Source of the DNA: Chryseobacterium phosphatilyticum
GTDB lineage: Bacteria; Bacteroidota; Bacteroidia; Flavobacteriales; Weeksellaceae
DNA: 64,000 nt
Direction of reading: 5' to 3'
Assembly: GCF_002899825.2 (NCBI RefSeq)
Contig: NZ_PPED02000002.1
Location: 875,631-939,630 of the forward strand
The position numbers and the translations under genes are program-made. Shown in pieces: positions 50,056 through 59,214 of this stretch. The notes beneath the pieces are model-generated. The model was not told the DNA's origin. It was given only the letters and a program-made list of their open reading frames with translations, and ran no database searches. Position 1 is the stretch's first letter. Every line of letters begins with the position of its first letter.

Positions 50056-52563
50056 ATGAGAAAGGGCATTTTATCCATTGCTATACTGGGAATCTTATGT
50101 TCCGCAACTGTAGCAGCACAAACTGATACTTCAGGTAGAGAGAAAATATACAGAGCTACTCATACCAAAGTAACAGAACTTAAACACACAAAACTGAAAG
50201 TAAATTTTGATTATCAGAAAGAACAGTTGAATGGGGAAGAGTGGCTTACGGCATCACCTTATTTTTACCCTACCAATGAGTTGATTCTTGATGCAAAAGG
50301 AATGCTGATTCACGAAGTTGCACTTGATAACAATGGAAAAAAATCTCCTTTAAAATATGAATATAAAGACGATATCCTGAAAATTAACCTGGATAAAACC
50401 TATCAAAGCAAACAGGATTATACGGTTTATATTAAATACACTTCCCGTCCTAACGAGGTGAAACAAAAAGGAAGTATGGCAATCAATGATGCAAAAGGAC
50501 TTTACTTCATCAATGCACAGGGTACAGATCCCGATATGCCTACACAGATCTGGACACAAGGGGAAACAGAATCTTCTTCTGCATGGTTCCCTACTATTGA
50601 TAAACCCAATCAAAAGACTACTCAGGAAATTTATATGACTGTTCCTGATAAATATGTAACCCTTTCTAATGGGATTTTAAAAGATTCTCAAAAAGAATCC
50701 GGTGGTCTTAGAACTGATCATTGGGTGATGGATAAAAGACACTCCACCTATCTTTTCTTTATGGGAGTAGGAGAATATGCTGTTGTTAAAGATAAATGGA
50801 AGAATATTCCGGTTGATTATTATATTGAAAAGGAATATGAGCCCTATGCGAAGCAGATCTACGGAAATACTCCGGAAATGATTGATTTCTTTTCCAAGAA
50901 AATGAATTATGATTTCCCCTGGGCTAAATATGCACAAATTTCCGGAAGAGAATACGTGAGTGGTGCTATGGAAAACACAACAGCAACACTTCATGGAAGT
51001 GATATCCTTCAAAAACCGGGGCAACTCATTGATGAAAATAAATGGGAAGACACTATTGCTCACGAATTATTCCACCATTGGTTTGGGGACCTGGTTACCG
51101 CAGAGAGCTGGAGCAACCTTACCGTCAATGAATCTTTTGCCAACTATTCCGAATATCTCTGGAACGAATATAAATATGGGAAAGATCAGGCAGACTATCA
51201 TCTGATGAGTGATGTAAATATGTACATTCATAATCCGAGTGATTTTAAGAAAAATCTGGTACGATTTAATTATGATTCCCGTGAAGATGTCTTTGATCTG
51301 GTTACCTATCAGAAGGGCGGTGGAATCCTGAATATGTTAAGAAATTACCTGGGAGATGATGCCTTTTTTGCAGGAATGAACGATTATCTGAAAACCAATG
51401 AATTCAAGAATGCCGAAGCCCACCAATTGAGACTTTCTTTTGAAAAAGTTTCAGGGAAAGACCTCAACTGGTTCTTTAATCAATGGTATTTTGGAAGTGG
51501 TAATCCGAAAATCAATTACTCTCTTACTTTTGAGCCGGTGAAAAAACAGGTAGCTGTAACAATTAATCAAACTCAGGATCAATTATTTGAATTCCCTTTG
51601 GCTATTGATGTATATGATAACGGAAAACCGAAAAGATATCATGTTTGGGTGAATGCAGAAGCAAAAAATACATTCAACTTTGATGTTTCTAAAACTCCCG
51701 ATCTGGTTAACATCAATGCAGACGGAGTATTATTAGCAGATATTACCGATGCAAAGACGCCGGAGCAAAATCTGATGCAGTTTACAAACTCGAAAGAATT
51801 CAAGAGCAGATATACTGCTTTAGAAGGAGTAAAAGACCAGACAGGAAAAAGCCCGGCAGTTACAAAATTATTAGCTGCAGCTTTAAAAGATCCATTCTTT
51901 AGGGTAAGAATTAAGGCGTTACAGTTAATAGATCTTACCAATCCGGAGCAAATGAAAGCATTAGGAGCAGAGGTTGAAAAAATAGCTTCGAATGACCCGA
52001 AAACATTAGCTCAGGCAGCTGCTATTGGTGCTTTGGCAAAAACAAAAGATAAAAAGTATTTTCCCATTTTTGAGAAAGGGGTCAATGCTGTTTCCAATGC
52101 TGTAAAGGGAAATTCTCTAAGTGCATTGTTGACTATTGATCCTTCAAGAGCCAATTCTTTAGCAGATAAAATTAATCTGGATGGGGCTTCAGATGAATTG
52201 CTGGCTCTTTTCCTTCCGGTCATTGTTAAAAATAAAGTTGCTTCACAAATGGAATATATAGCTCCTCTTGCTGCATTTTATCCTTTTGTGAAATTCCAGA
52301 ATCCGGAATTAGGTAAGACAGCAGAAGAAGGATACAACTGGATTATGAGTTCCGATAATCTTAAGGCTGTTCAAAACATTACAAAGATGGTAGGATATGC
52401 AAAGAATGAAATGAAGGATAATCCACAGGCGAAAATGATGATTGTTCAAATGTTAAAGGATGGATTAAGTAAAAAAATGGAATTGTTGAAACAAAATCCA
52501 CAGAGTGCTGGTATCAATAAGCAAATTGATGCTTTGAATAAAAGTATTGAAGATTTTAAATAA
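50056..52563 (+). CDS. Secreted M1 family aminopeptidase
   Basis: An 835-residue zinc aminopeptidase with a signal peptide (MRKGILSIAILGILCSATVAAQ, cleaved near A-A-Q). The substrate motif is GAMEN (residues 303-307), the zinc site HELFHHW (from residue 336) with the third ligand in NESFAN about 22 residues later. The N-terminal domain (about 40-240) is the M1 saddle, and residues about 600-835 form a helical repeat domain (ARSLADKINLDGASDELLAL style). It should trim N-terminal residues from extracellular peptides. Length is normal. Confidence 0.93.
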   Translation: MRKGILSIAILGILCSATVAAQTDTSGREKIYRATHTKVTELKHTKLKVNFDYQKEQLNGEEWLTASPYFYPTNELILDAKGMLIHEVALDNNGKKSPLKYEYKDDILKINLDKTYQSKQDYTVYIKYTSRPNEVKQKGSMAINDAKGLYFINAQGTDPDMPTQIWTQGETESSSAWFPTIDKPNQKTTQEIYMTVPDKYVTLSNGILKDSQKESGGLRTDHWVMDKRHSTYLFFMGVGEYAVVKDKWKNIPVDYYIEKEYEPYAKQIYGNTPEMIDFFSKKMNYDFPWAKYAQISGREYVSGAMENTTATLHGSDILQKPGQLIDENKWEDTIAHELFHHWFGDLVTAESWSNLTVNESFANYSEYLWNEYKYGKDQADYHLMSDVNMYIHNPSDFKKNLVRFNYDSREDVFDLVTYQKGGGILNMLRNYLGDDAFFAGMNDYLKTNEFKNAEAHQLRLSFEKVSGKDLNWFFNQWYFGSGNPKINYSLTFEPVKKQVAVTINQTQDQLFEFPLAIDVYDNGKPKRYHVWVNAEAKNTFNFDVSKTPDLVNINADGVLLADITDAKTPEQNLMQFTNSKEFKSRYTALEGVKDQTGKSPAVTKLLAAALKDPFFRVRIKALQLIDLTNPEQMKALGAEVEKIASNDPKTLAQAAAIGALAKTKDKKYFPIFEKGVNAVSNAVKGNSLSALLTIDPSRANSLADKINLDGASDELLALFLPVIVKNKVASQMEYIAPLAAFYPFVKFQNPELGKTAEEGYNWIMSSDNLKAVQNITKMVGYAKNEMKDNPQAKMMIVQMLKDGLSKKMELLKQNPQSAGINKQIDALNKSIEDFK

Positions 52564-52589
52564 CAAATTTTCTTATCAATACAGATAGA

Positions 52590-52619
52590 ACAGCATTGCG
52601 GTAGCAATGCTGTTTTTTT
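52590..52619 (+). terminator. Terminator of the M1 peptidase gene
   Basis: Perfect stem acagcattgc (52590-52599) with gcaatgctgt (52604-52613), then T run. Confidence 0.9.
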
Positions 52620-52719
52620 GTGGTTGAAAAACTGACTTATCAACAAGAAACTAAAAAATAAGGATATTAAAAGGTTATTCAGGCTACATTTTATAAATTC
52701 GTATAAAAATTTAAATAAA

Positions 52720-54048
52720 ATGAGTTTTGGAATTGAAGCAGCGGACTACTATGTGCCGGGTTTGTATTTGGAGATCAAAGATTTAGCAGAAAAAAGAGGA
52801 ATTGAACCCGCAAAATTGGAAAAAGGACTGGGTTTGCATAAAATGGGACTTCCGGACGTTCATGAAGATGCAGCAACCTTTGCAGCAGAAGCTCTTCTGA
52901 AGCTTATTAAAAATTATAACATCAATCCTAAAGATATTGCTAGAGTCTATTTAGGAACAGAAAGTGCTGTGGATGCAGCCAAACCTACGGCTTCCTATGC
53001 TGTACAGATGGTAGAAAAAGTATTGGAAAGTGAGTTTGGGATCAGAAGCTTTAAAAATTGTGATGTCCTGGATATGACCTTTGCTTGTGTAGGTGCCGTA
53101 GATGCACTACATAATGCTCTTGACTATGTGAGAGTGAATCCTGAAAAAAAGGCAGTAGTCATTGCCAGTGATTATGCTAAATATGAGTTGGCTTCCTCAG
53201 GTGAGTATACACAAGGGGGGGGAGCAGTTGCTCTGTTGGTTTCTGCAAAACCAGATCTTTTAGAAATTGAAAATAACTGGGGGGTTGCTTCAGAAAGCGT
53301 TTTTGACTTTTTCAAACCGAGAAGACAATATAATAAAGCTGATTTAGTTACCGCGCCTGAAAACTATCCTGACCAAATTGAAGTTTTTACCGATGAACCT
53401 GTTTTTGATGGACAATATTCTAATCAATGTTATCAGGACAGAATAAGAGAGGCATATCATCACTATAAAGAAATCACAGGACAAGAGAAACCATATGAAA
53501 ATTGGAAATATATTATTTTCCACCTTCCTTACGCCTTTCATGGAAAAAGAGTTTTTACCGAAATCTACAGCCTTGAAAATGGACTTTCGTACGAAACAAC
53601 TGAAGAACAAAAAGCTGTGGCAAAGTCTGAGGATTACCTTCAGTTAATTCATGATAAAATAGAAAAAACACAATGGGCATCTTCACAAATTGGTAATATG
53701 TATACCGCTTCCGTTTTTATGGCATTTTTATCAGCTCTACAAACCTCTTTTAATGAAAATGAAGATCTTACCGGTAAAGAAATAGGCTTTGTAGGATATG
53801 GTAGCGGCTCAAAATCAAAAGTTTTTGCAGGTACAATTTCTAACCAATGGCGAAAGGTTGTTGAAAAATGGAATTTGTTTGAAAATCTCGATAATAGGAC
53901 TTCTATTGATTTCGAAACATATGAAAAACTACATAGAAAACAATTGAAGCAATCCGTAAACCCACAATATAAAGGGTTTGGCTTAGTTTCTATAGAAGCT
54001 GAAAATCCGGTTTTAAATGGAGCCCGATATTATAGCTGCCAGAGGTAA
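52720..54048 (+). CDS. mvaS: Hydroxymethylglutaryl-CoA synthase
   Basis: A 442-residue thiolase-fold enzyme condensing acetyl-CoA and acetoacetyl-CoA in the mevalonate route. FGIEAADYYVPGLYLEIKDLAE is the usual opening. GTESAVDAAKP carries the general-base Glu, DMTFACVGAVDAL the catalytic Cys123 and HLPYAFHGKR the His; FVGYGSGSKSKVFAG is the C-terminal loop. Flavobacteria use mevalonate for isoprenoids, which fits. The gene is alone between two terminators. Confidence 0.9.
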   Translation: MSFGIEAADYYVPGLYLEIKDLAEKRGIEPAKLEKGLGLHKMGLPDVHEDAATFAAEALLKLIKNYNINPKDIARVYLGTESAVDAAKPTASYAVQMVEKVLESEFGIRSFKNCDVLDMTFACVGAVDALHNALDYVRVNPEKKAVVIASDYAKYELASSGEYTQGGGAVALLVSAKPDLLEIENNWGVASESVFDFFKPRRQYNKADLVTAPENYPDQIEVFTDEPVFDGQYSNQCYQDRIREAYHHYKEITGQEKPYENWKYIIFHLPYAFHGKRVFTEIYSLENGLSYETTEEQKAVAKSEDYLQLIHDKIEKTQWASSQIGNMYTASVFMAFLSALQTSFNENEDLTGKEIGFVGYGSGSKSKVFAGTISNQWRKVVEKWNLFENLDNRTSIDFETYEKLHRKQLKQSVNPQYKGFGLVSIEAENPVLNGARYYSCQR

Positions 54049-54069
54049 AATATAATCAGAAATACTAAT

Positions 54070-54103
54070 AAAGCATTCCAAATTAAGGGATGCTTTATTT
54101 TTT
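54070..54103 (+). terminator. Terminator of the HMG-CoA synthase gene
   Basis: Stem aaagcattcc (54070-54079) with gggatgcttt (54087-54096), followed by a T run. Confidence 0.8.
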
Positions 54104-54413
54104 CGCTGTTTTTTTTAGTGTTTTAATGAGTTTGTGTATACTTTTTACTGTTTTTACTGAAAATATATAATGTTTATTTTTGGATTTTTTTTGTTAAAAA
54201 TAATATTTTAATTTATTTTTTTTATTAATTGTTTAAAATATGTGTGGGTTAATAGAATTTTTAATAATTGTTAAAATTCCGTTAATATTGAAGTGTGTGG
54301 GTTTTTTTTAGTTTTTTTCAACATATCACTAATTAGTTCTTGATAATTTTCCATTTTTAACGAAATAATTACAGTTTAAACGATTGTTTATCAGTGTTTT
54401 AAAAGTTGAGTCT
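54104..54413. other. AT-rich gene-free stretch before the first SusC gene
   Basis: Very T-rich on the plus strand with no usable frame. It leads to the shared SusC leader at 54414. A similar AT-rich block precedes the second SusC gene (58847-59162). Confidence 0.5.
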
Positions 54414-54436
54414 GTTAATTTTTATTAACATATTTG
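54414..54436 (+). promoter_or_regulatory. Shared SusC leader, copy 1
   Basis: Perfect palindrome gttaat-tttt-attaac (54414-54429) running into catatttg (54429-54436), a near match to the -7 consensus. The same sequence is at 59163-59185 before the second SusC gene. The start codon is 29 bases downstream. Confidence 0.55.
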
Positions 54437-54464
54437 TGACTGAATATATTAAAAACTGTTAAAT

Positions 54465-57299
54465 ATGAATGTGAAATTATGTGTATTGAGCGCAGGAGCC
54501 TTGTTCTTTCTGGGACAGGGGGTTTCCGCGCAGAAAGTAAAGAAGGATACGATTCCTAATGCAACTAATATTGAAGAAATTGTTGTTACAGGTTACCAGA
54601 AGAAAAGTAAAGATGAGGTTACTTCAGCTATTTCTGTTGTCTCCGGTAAATCTTTGTCAAACCTTTCTTCTTCTACAATGGGAACAAATGCTTTACAAGG
54701 AAAAGCTGCGGGTGTAGATATTGCTGCTTTAAATGGAAAGCCAGGAGGAGGTTCAGCCATTAATATTAGAGGGCTAGGTAATATTACGACATCAGTTGGA
54801 GCGTCTAATCCTTTATTTGTGATTGACGGTTTTATTGTAGGAAATGATCAGAGGGCACAAGATGTATTCAACTCTATAAATCCCAATGATTATGAAAGTC
54901 TATCAGTTTTAAAAGATGCAGCAGCAGCAGCAATCTATGGTTCTCAGGGTGCTAACGGGGTTATTGTTTTAACAACAAAGAGCGGTAAATCCGGAAAGCC
55001 AGTTATTACTTTAAGTTCTCGTATGGGATTTTCTGACAAAATCAAAGATATTAATTTTAGCATGATGAACTCTGCTGAAAAGATTAATTATGAGAAGCAA
55101 ATGTATGCTTTGGGTATTCCGGGATATATTCAGTGGAGTGATCAAGCAACCGCCAACGCTCTAGCTTTGGACCATAATTGGCAAAAAAGTATTTTAAGAA
55201 CCTCCTATATTGAATCTTATCAGGTTGCTGTAAGAGGTGGAAATGAAAAATCTAAGTATACAATCTCGCTAGGCTATGATTCTGATAATGGTATTGTTGA
55301 GAACATCCATGCGTATAAACGATATACAGGGAGAATGAAATATGAAGCAAGCCCTACTGATAGATTAAGTTTTGGGTCATCATTAGGTGTCAATTATAGC
55401 ATGTCTCAAGAAATCAGGGATCGGAATAATACACAAAATCCTTTTCGAGCTATGTATGATTATAATAGTTTTGAACCCGTATATAGACAAGATGGAAGCT
55501 ATAACCCAACAAGGCAGGGTTTTCCAATATTAGAAGCTCTTAAAAATAATCCTGAAAATATAAATTCTTTAATTCTTGATGGAAATGTATTTGCTCAATA
55601 CAAAATTATTGATGGCTTAAATTTTAAAACCCAGTTAGGAGGATATTATAATAATATAAGAAGAACATCTAAAATTTTAAGAGGATCATTTCTTGATAAT
55701 GTTCTTGGAATTAATGGAAGTGTTGTTGAACAAAATCAAAATCGCTTCAGATATACAAATTCAAATACATTGAATTATGTTAAATCATTTGGTAATCACA
55801 GTTTTGATTTGCTGGCATTAATCGAATATACTGAATTTAGAAATGATTATATAAGTGGTACAGGGAGAAATTTTTCCTCACCATCTTTAAGTGAATTAGG
55901 TAACGCTTCCACTCCCTTTGCTATTGCGGGATATGATGAATTGTACAGAACCTTTTCATATGGAGGGTTTCTAACTTATGATTTCTCTAAAAAGTATATT
56001 TTAACAGCTTCTATAAGACAAGATAAAGATTCTCGTTTTGGGAAAAATAATGTTTCTTCAGAGCCTTTCTGGTCTTTAAGCGGTGCATGGAATGTGACGA
56101 ATGAAGATTTTGCAAAAAATAGCACGATACTTTCTCTGCTAAAATTACGTGCTTCAATAGGAACAAGGGGATATAATAATATAAACCTTAATCTAAATAA
56201 CATTCTTATGTCAGGAGGAATCTATGGAACATTTCCAACAATAGTTTCAAATGCTAATTATGGAAATCCTGACTTGAAGTGGGAAGTAACAAAATCTCAA
56301 AATTATGGGGCAGAATTTGGGTTTTTAAAGAACAGAATCAAAGGTACGATAGACTATTTTATTGATAAGAAAAAGGATTTTATATTATCAATACCTAATT
56401 TTAGTTCAGAAGGAGGAGCATACTCAACAAATATTAATGCCGGAGATCTTTCTAATAAGGGATTGGAAATTAGCTTATCAGCAGATATAATAAAGTCAGC
56501 TAATTTTAATTGGAGTGTAAGGGCTAATACAAGTATTATGAGCTATAAGCTTAATAAATTGAGAAATGGAGAAACAGAAAGAATTTATGGAATTAATATC
56601 TTAAGAGAAGGTTATGAACCATTTTCATTTTTCTTGGTAAAAAGTGCAGGAATAAATCCTAATAATGGCAACGAAGTATATTATACCAAGGATGGAAATA
56701 CTACAGAAATTTATAATTCTAATGATGCAGTTTTAATAGATGGCAAATCCCCCCTTCCTAACCTTTTTGGTGGCTTTGGTACAAGCTTAAACTATAAAGG
56801 GTTTGATCTTCAAGCTGATTTTACGTATAAATCAGGAAACTATACATATAATTATATGGCTCTTAATATGTTAAATTATAGTAATGGGACCAATAGTAAT
56901 ATGAGATCCGATGCTGCTAATTATTGGACAGCACCAGGACAAACGAATGTATTGCCTAGGCCTAGCAATCCCACCAATGCACCTGGAGGAATTACTGGTT
57001 TGCAAACTACTGACAGATTTTTACAAGATGCGTCATTTATTAGACTTAGAAATGTAAGTATTGGATATACGATTGATAAAAAAACCATTGGAGAGACACT
57101 TCCTGTTAATAAGATAAGAATATCACTAACTGGGCAAAATCTAGCTACTTGGACAAAATTCGAAGGAGATCCAGAAGTTTCAATCGGATCAGGAGAAAAT
57201 CAAACCGGAACCGGACAAACATTTATTAATGGTGCGTTTGCTCTTTATAGTTATCCGGCTGTGAAAACCTATTTATTTGGAATTGAACTAGAATTTTAA
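54465..57299 (+). CDS. SusC/RagA-family TonB-linked outer membrane protein (pair 1)
   Basis: A 944-residue SusC-type receptor. A signal peptide (MNVKLCVLSAGALFFLGQG ... SAQ) is followed almost at once by the TonB box EEIVVTGY, so the usual N-terminal carboxypeptidase-regulatory domain is missing. The plug contains LQGKAAGVDIAALNGKPGGG, INIRGLGNITTS, NPLFVIDGFIVG, YESLSVLKDAAAAAIYGSQG and ANGVIVLTTKSG, all SusC signatures. The barrel ends in FGIELEF. With the SusD protein encoded 15 bases on it imports an oligomer, probably a glycan or peptide. The base composition is more AT-rich than that of pair 2. Confidence 0.93.
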   Translation: MNVKLCVLSAGALFFLGQGVSAQKVKKDTIPNATNIEEIVVTGYQKKSKDEVTSAISVVSGKSLSNLSSSTMGTNALQGKAAGVDIAALNGKPGGGSAINIRGLGNITTSVGASNPLFVIDGFIVGNDQRAQDVFNSINPNDYESLSVLKDAAAAAIYGSQGANGVIVLTTKSGKSGKPVITLSSRMGFSDKIKDINFSMMNSAEKINYEKQMYALGIPGYIQWSDQATANALALDHNWQKSILRTSYIESYQVAVRGGNEKSKYTISLGYDSDNGIVENIHAYKRYTGRMKYEASPTDRLSFGSSLGVNYSMSQEIRDRNNTQNPFRAMYDYNSFEPVYRQDGSYNPTRQGFPILEALKNNPENINSLILDGNVFAQYKIIDGLNFKTQLGGYYNNIRRTSKILRGSFLDNVLGINGSVVEQNQNRFRYTNSNTLNYVKSFGNHSFDLLALIEYTEFRNDYISGTGRNFSSPSLSELGNASTPFAIAGYDELYRTFSYGGFLTYDFSKKYILTASIRQDKDSRFGKNNVSSEPFWSLSGAWNVTNEDFAKNSTILSLLKLRASIGTRGYNNINLNLNNILMSGGIYGTFPTIVSNANYGNPDLKWEVTKSQNYGAEFGFLKNRIKGTIDYFIDKKKDFILSIPNFSSEGGAYSTNINAGDLSNKGLEISLSADIIKSANFNWSVRANTSIMSYKLNKLRNGETERIYGINILREGYEPFSFFLVKSAGINPNNGNEVYYTKDGNTTEIYNSNDAVLIDGKSPLPNLFGGFGTSLNYKGFDLQADFTYKSGNYTYNYMALNMLNYSNGTNSNMRSDAANYWTAPGQTNVLPRPSNPTNAPGGITGLQTTDRFLQDASFIRLRNVSIGYTIDKKTIGETLPVNKIRISLTGQNLATWTKFEGDPEVSIGSGENQTGTGQTFINGAFALYSYPAVKTYLFGIELEF

Positions 57300-57314
57300 T
57301 TATATAATTGAAAC

Positions 57315-58781
57315 ATGAAAAGAATAATTAACATAACAATATTATCATTTGCTCTTTTTTCGTTTATAGAATGTAGCGATGATAGATTTGATGTCTTGCC
57401 TAATAACCAAGATTCTCCTCAGACAATTTTTACTACGGAGTCTAATTACAGGGTTGTTGTAGATGGTGCTTATGATGCATTTAAAAGTGCAACTTATTAT
57501 AGTGGTGATACTGGAAGCTCGATTATACTTGGAGACGTACTTGCTGATAATCTTATTTTAAATACACAGGGAAGGCAAACAAACAAAGTTGCTTACGAGT
57601 GGTCTTTTACTCCACAGTCTTCTGATGTAACGGCTTTATATTCTTCTGCGTATTTTGTGATTTCAAGAGCGAACCTCGTTTTGGATAATCTTAATAAAGT
57701 TCCATATACTAATTATATGCGAAACATTGAGGCTGAAGCGAAAGCTATAAGAGCAATTGCTCATTTTGATTTGGTGAGAGCTTATGCAAAAATTCCTACA
57801 CAAAGTGCTGATGCTTCCTCTTCTTTAGGAATTGCCTATGTGACAACTTTTAATCCTGCTATTAAGCCAGTGAGAGACACCTCTGTTATTATTACCTATG
57901 ATAAGATTATTGCTGATTTGTTAGATGCATTGAGTAAAATCAATAGTGATAATGGGAGCATTGGTAGATTGAATAGGACCTCAATACTAGGCTTTTTGTC
58001 TAGAGTGTATTTATACAAGGGAGATTATAATAAAGCTATAGAGTATGGAGAGCAATGCATAAGTGCTTATCCTTCTGTAGGAAGTAAAGATAACTTTGTA
58101 AATGTGTGGAGAGATGCATCTGATGATGGAGAATTATTTACAATTTTAAACTCAAATGTATCGGCTGACAATGTAAATGTAGGTGTGGCTTATAGTCAGG
58201 ATGTTTCAGGTATTCGTTCCGAGCATAATGTAAATTATGATTTGTTTACTAAATATCAGGACATTGATATACGAAAAACAGCTTATGTACTTACTGCTAA
58301 TTTTGGATCCACGCCTTATAATCATGTTATAAAATATAGAACAAGAAATAGTTCTACTGTGAGGGGGGTTGTAGATATCAAATTTCTTAGATCTGCAGAA
58401 GTTTATCTTAATGTAGCAGAAGCATATATTAAATCATCTGCTGCAAATCCTACAAGAGCATTACAATTATTAAATATATTAAGAACTCAAAGGTATACAT
58501 CATATGTTGCAGGTACAGAAACAGGAACTGATCTATTAAATGCAATATATTATGAGAGAAGGTTAGAGCTTGCGTTTGAGAATGATCGTTTTTGGACTAT
58601 TAAGAGATTGGGACAATCTGTTATTAGATCGAGTTTTGGTTCAGCAGCAAATGGCGGAGGTACAGATGCGCCTACAGGATCACTAAAAACCCTTCCTGCA
58701 AATAGTTTTAGATTTGTATTACCGATTCCCCAAGATGCTATTAATTTAAATCCTAATATGTTGCAAAACCCAGGATACTAA
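57315..58781 (+). CDS. SusD/RagB-family outer membrane lipoprotein (pair 1)
   Basis: A 488-residue lipoprotein (signal ending FIEC, lipidated Cys about residue 20). It is built of TPR-like helices: AEAKAIRAIAHFDLVRAYAK and LGFLSRVYLYKGDYNKAIEYGEQC in the centre, and the C-terminal LNAIYYERRLELAFENDRFWTIKRLGQ with FRFVLPIPQDAINLNPNMLQNPGY typical of SusD. It caps the SusC pore and binds the substrate. It starts 15 bases after the SusC stop and ends at a long hairpin. Confidence 0.93.
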   Translation: MKRIINITILSFALFSFIECSDDRFDVLPNNQDSPQTIFTTESNYRVVVDGAYDAFKSATYYSGDTGSSIILGDVLADNLILNTQGRQTNKVAYEWSFTPQSSDVTALYSSAYFVISRANLVLDNLNKVPYTNYMRNIEAEAKAIRAIAHFDLVRAYAKIPTQSADASSSLGIAYVTTFNPAIKPVRDTSVIITYDKIIADLLDALSKINSDNGSIGRLNRTSILGFLSRVYLYKGDYNKAIEYGEQCISAYPSVGSKDNFVNVWRDASDDGELFTILNSNVSADNVNVGVAYSQDVSGIRSEHNVNYDLFTKYQDIDIRKTAYVLTANFGSTPYNHVIKYRTRNSSTVRGVVDIKFLRSAEVYLNVAEAYIKSSAANPTRALQLLNILRTQRYTSYVAGTETGTDLLNAIYYERRLELAFENDRFWTIKRLGQSVIRSSFGSAANGGGTDAPTGSLKTLPANSFRFVLPIPQDAINLNPNMLQNPGY

Positions 58782-58808
58782 TTATAATTAACAAATTTTT
58801 AATCCAAA

Positions 58809-58846
58809 TAGCAGTAAGGCCGTCTTTTAAGACGGCCTTACTGCTA
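58809..58846 (+). terminator. Long perfect hairpin after SusD pair 1
   Basis: An 18-base perfect stem, tagcagtaaggccgtctt (58809-58826) with its complement at 58829-58846, around a two-base loop. Only a weak T run follows, so it is either a terminator or a mobile-repeat remnant. Confidence 0.65.
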
Positions 58847-59162
58847 TTTATTAAGTCTTTTTTATGTAAATTATCAGAAATACCCTTTTATTTTTCTCTT
58901 TTTTCTTCAAAATGTTGAATATTTTAATTTAATATTTTTCGCTATTAATTCCGGTTTAGGTTTATTTTTTTTACTGTATTTAATCAATTGAAGGACTTTA
59001 ATTTTAATTTCAGTTTTCCTTAAAATTCCATTAATGTTCAGATTGCTTTATTTTCTGTTAATATTTTAAATATAATTAAAATTATTTTGTATTGATTTTG
59101 TGAATTAAGTGAAGATATGTTCCCTCTGACAGGCTGTTTTACACGCTTGATAAATTGATGTT
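58847..59162. other. AT-rich gene-free stretch before the second SusC gene
   Basis: T-rich, with no usable frame. It precedes the second copy of the SusC leader. Confidence 0.5.
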
Positions 59163-59185
59163 GTTAATTTTTATTAACATATTTG
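59163..59185 (+). promoter_or_regulatory. Shared SusC leader, copy 2
   Basis: The palindrome gttaat-tttt-attaac (59163-59178) followed by catatttg (59178-59185), identical to the site before pair 1. Identity continues, with small changes, into the start codon region (aatatgaatgtgaaatt). Confidence 0.55.
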
Positions 59186-59214
59186 TCACCTTGAATATAT
59201 TAAAATTTGTTAAT

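Noticed and set aside
59155..59214. Upstream extension of the second SusC protein (MMLLIFINIF...)
   Set aside because: It would translate through the shared palindromic leader. The start at 59215 matches the signal peptide of the first SusC protein.
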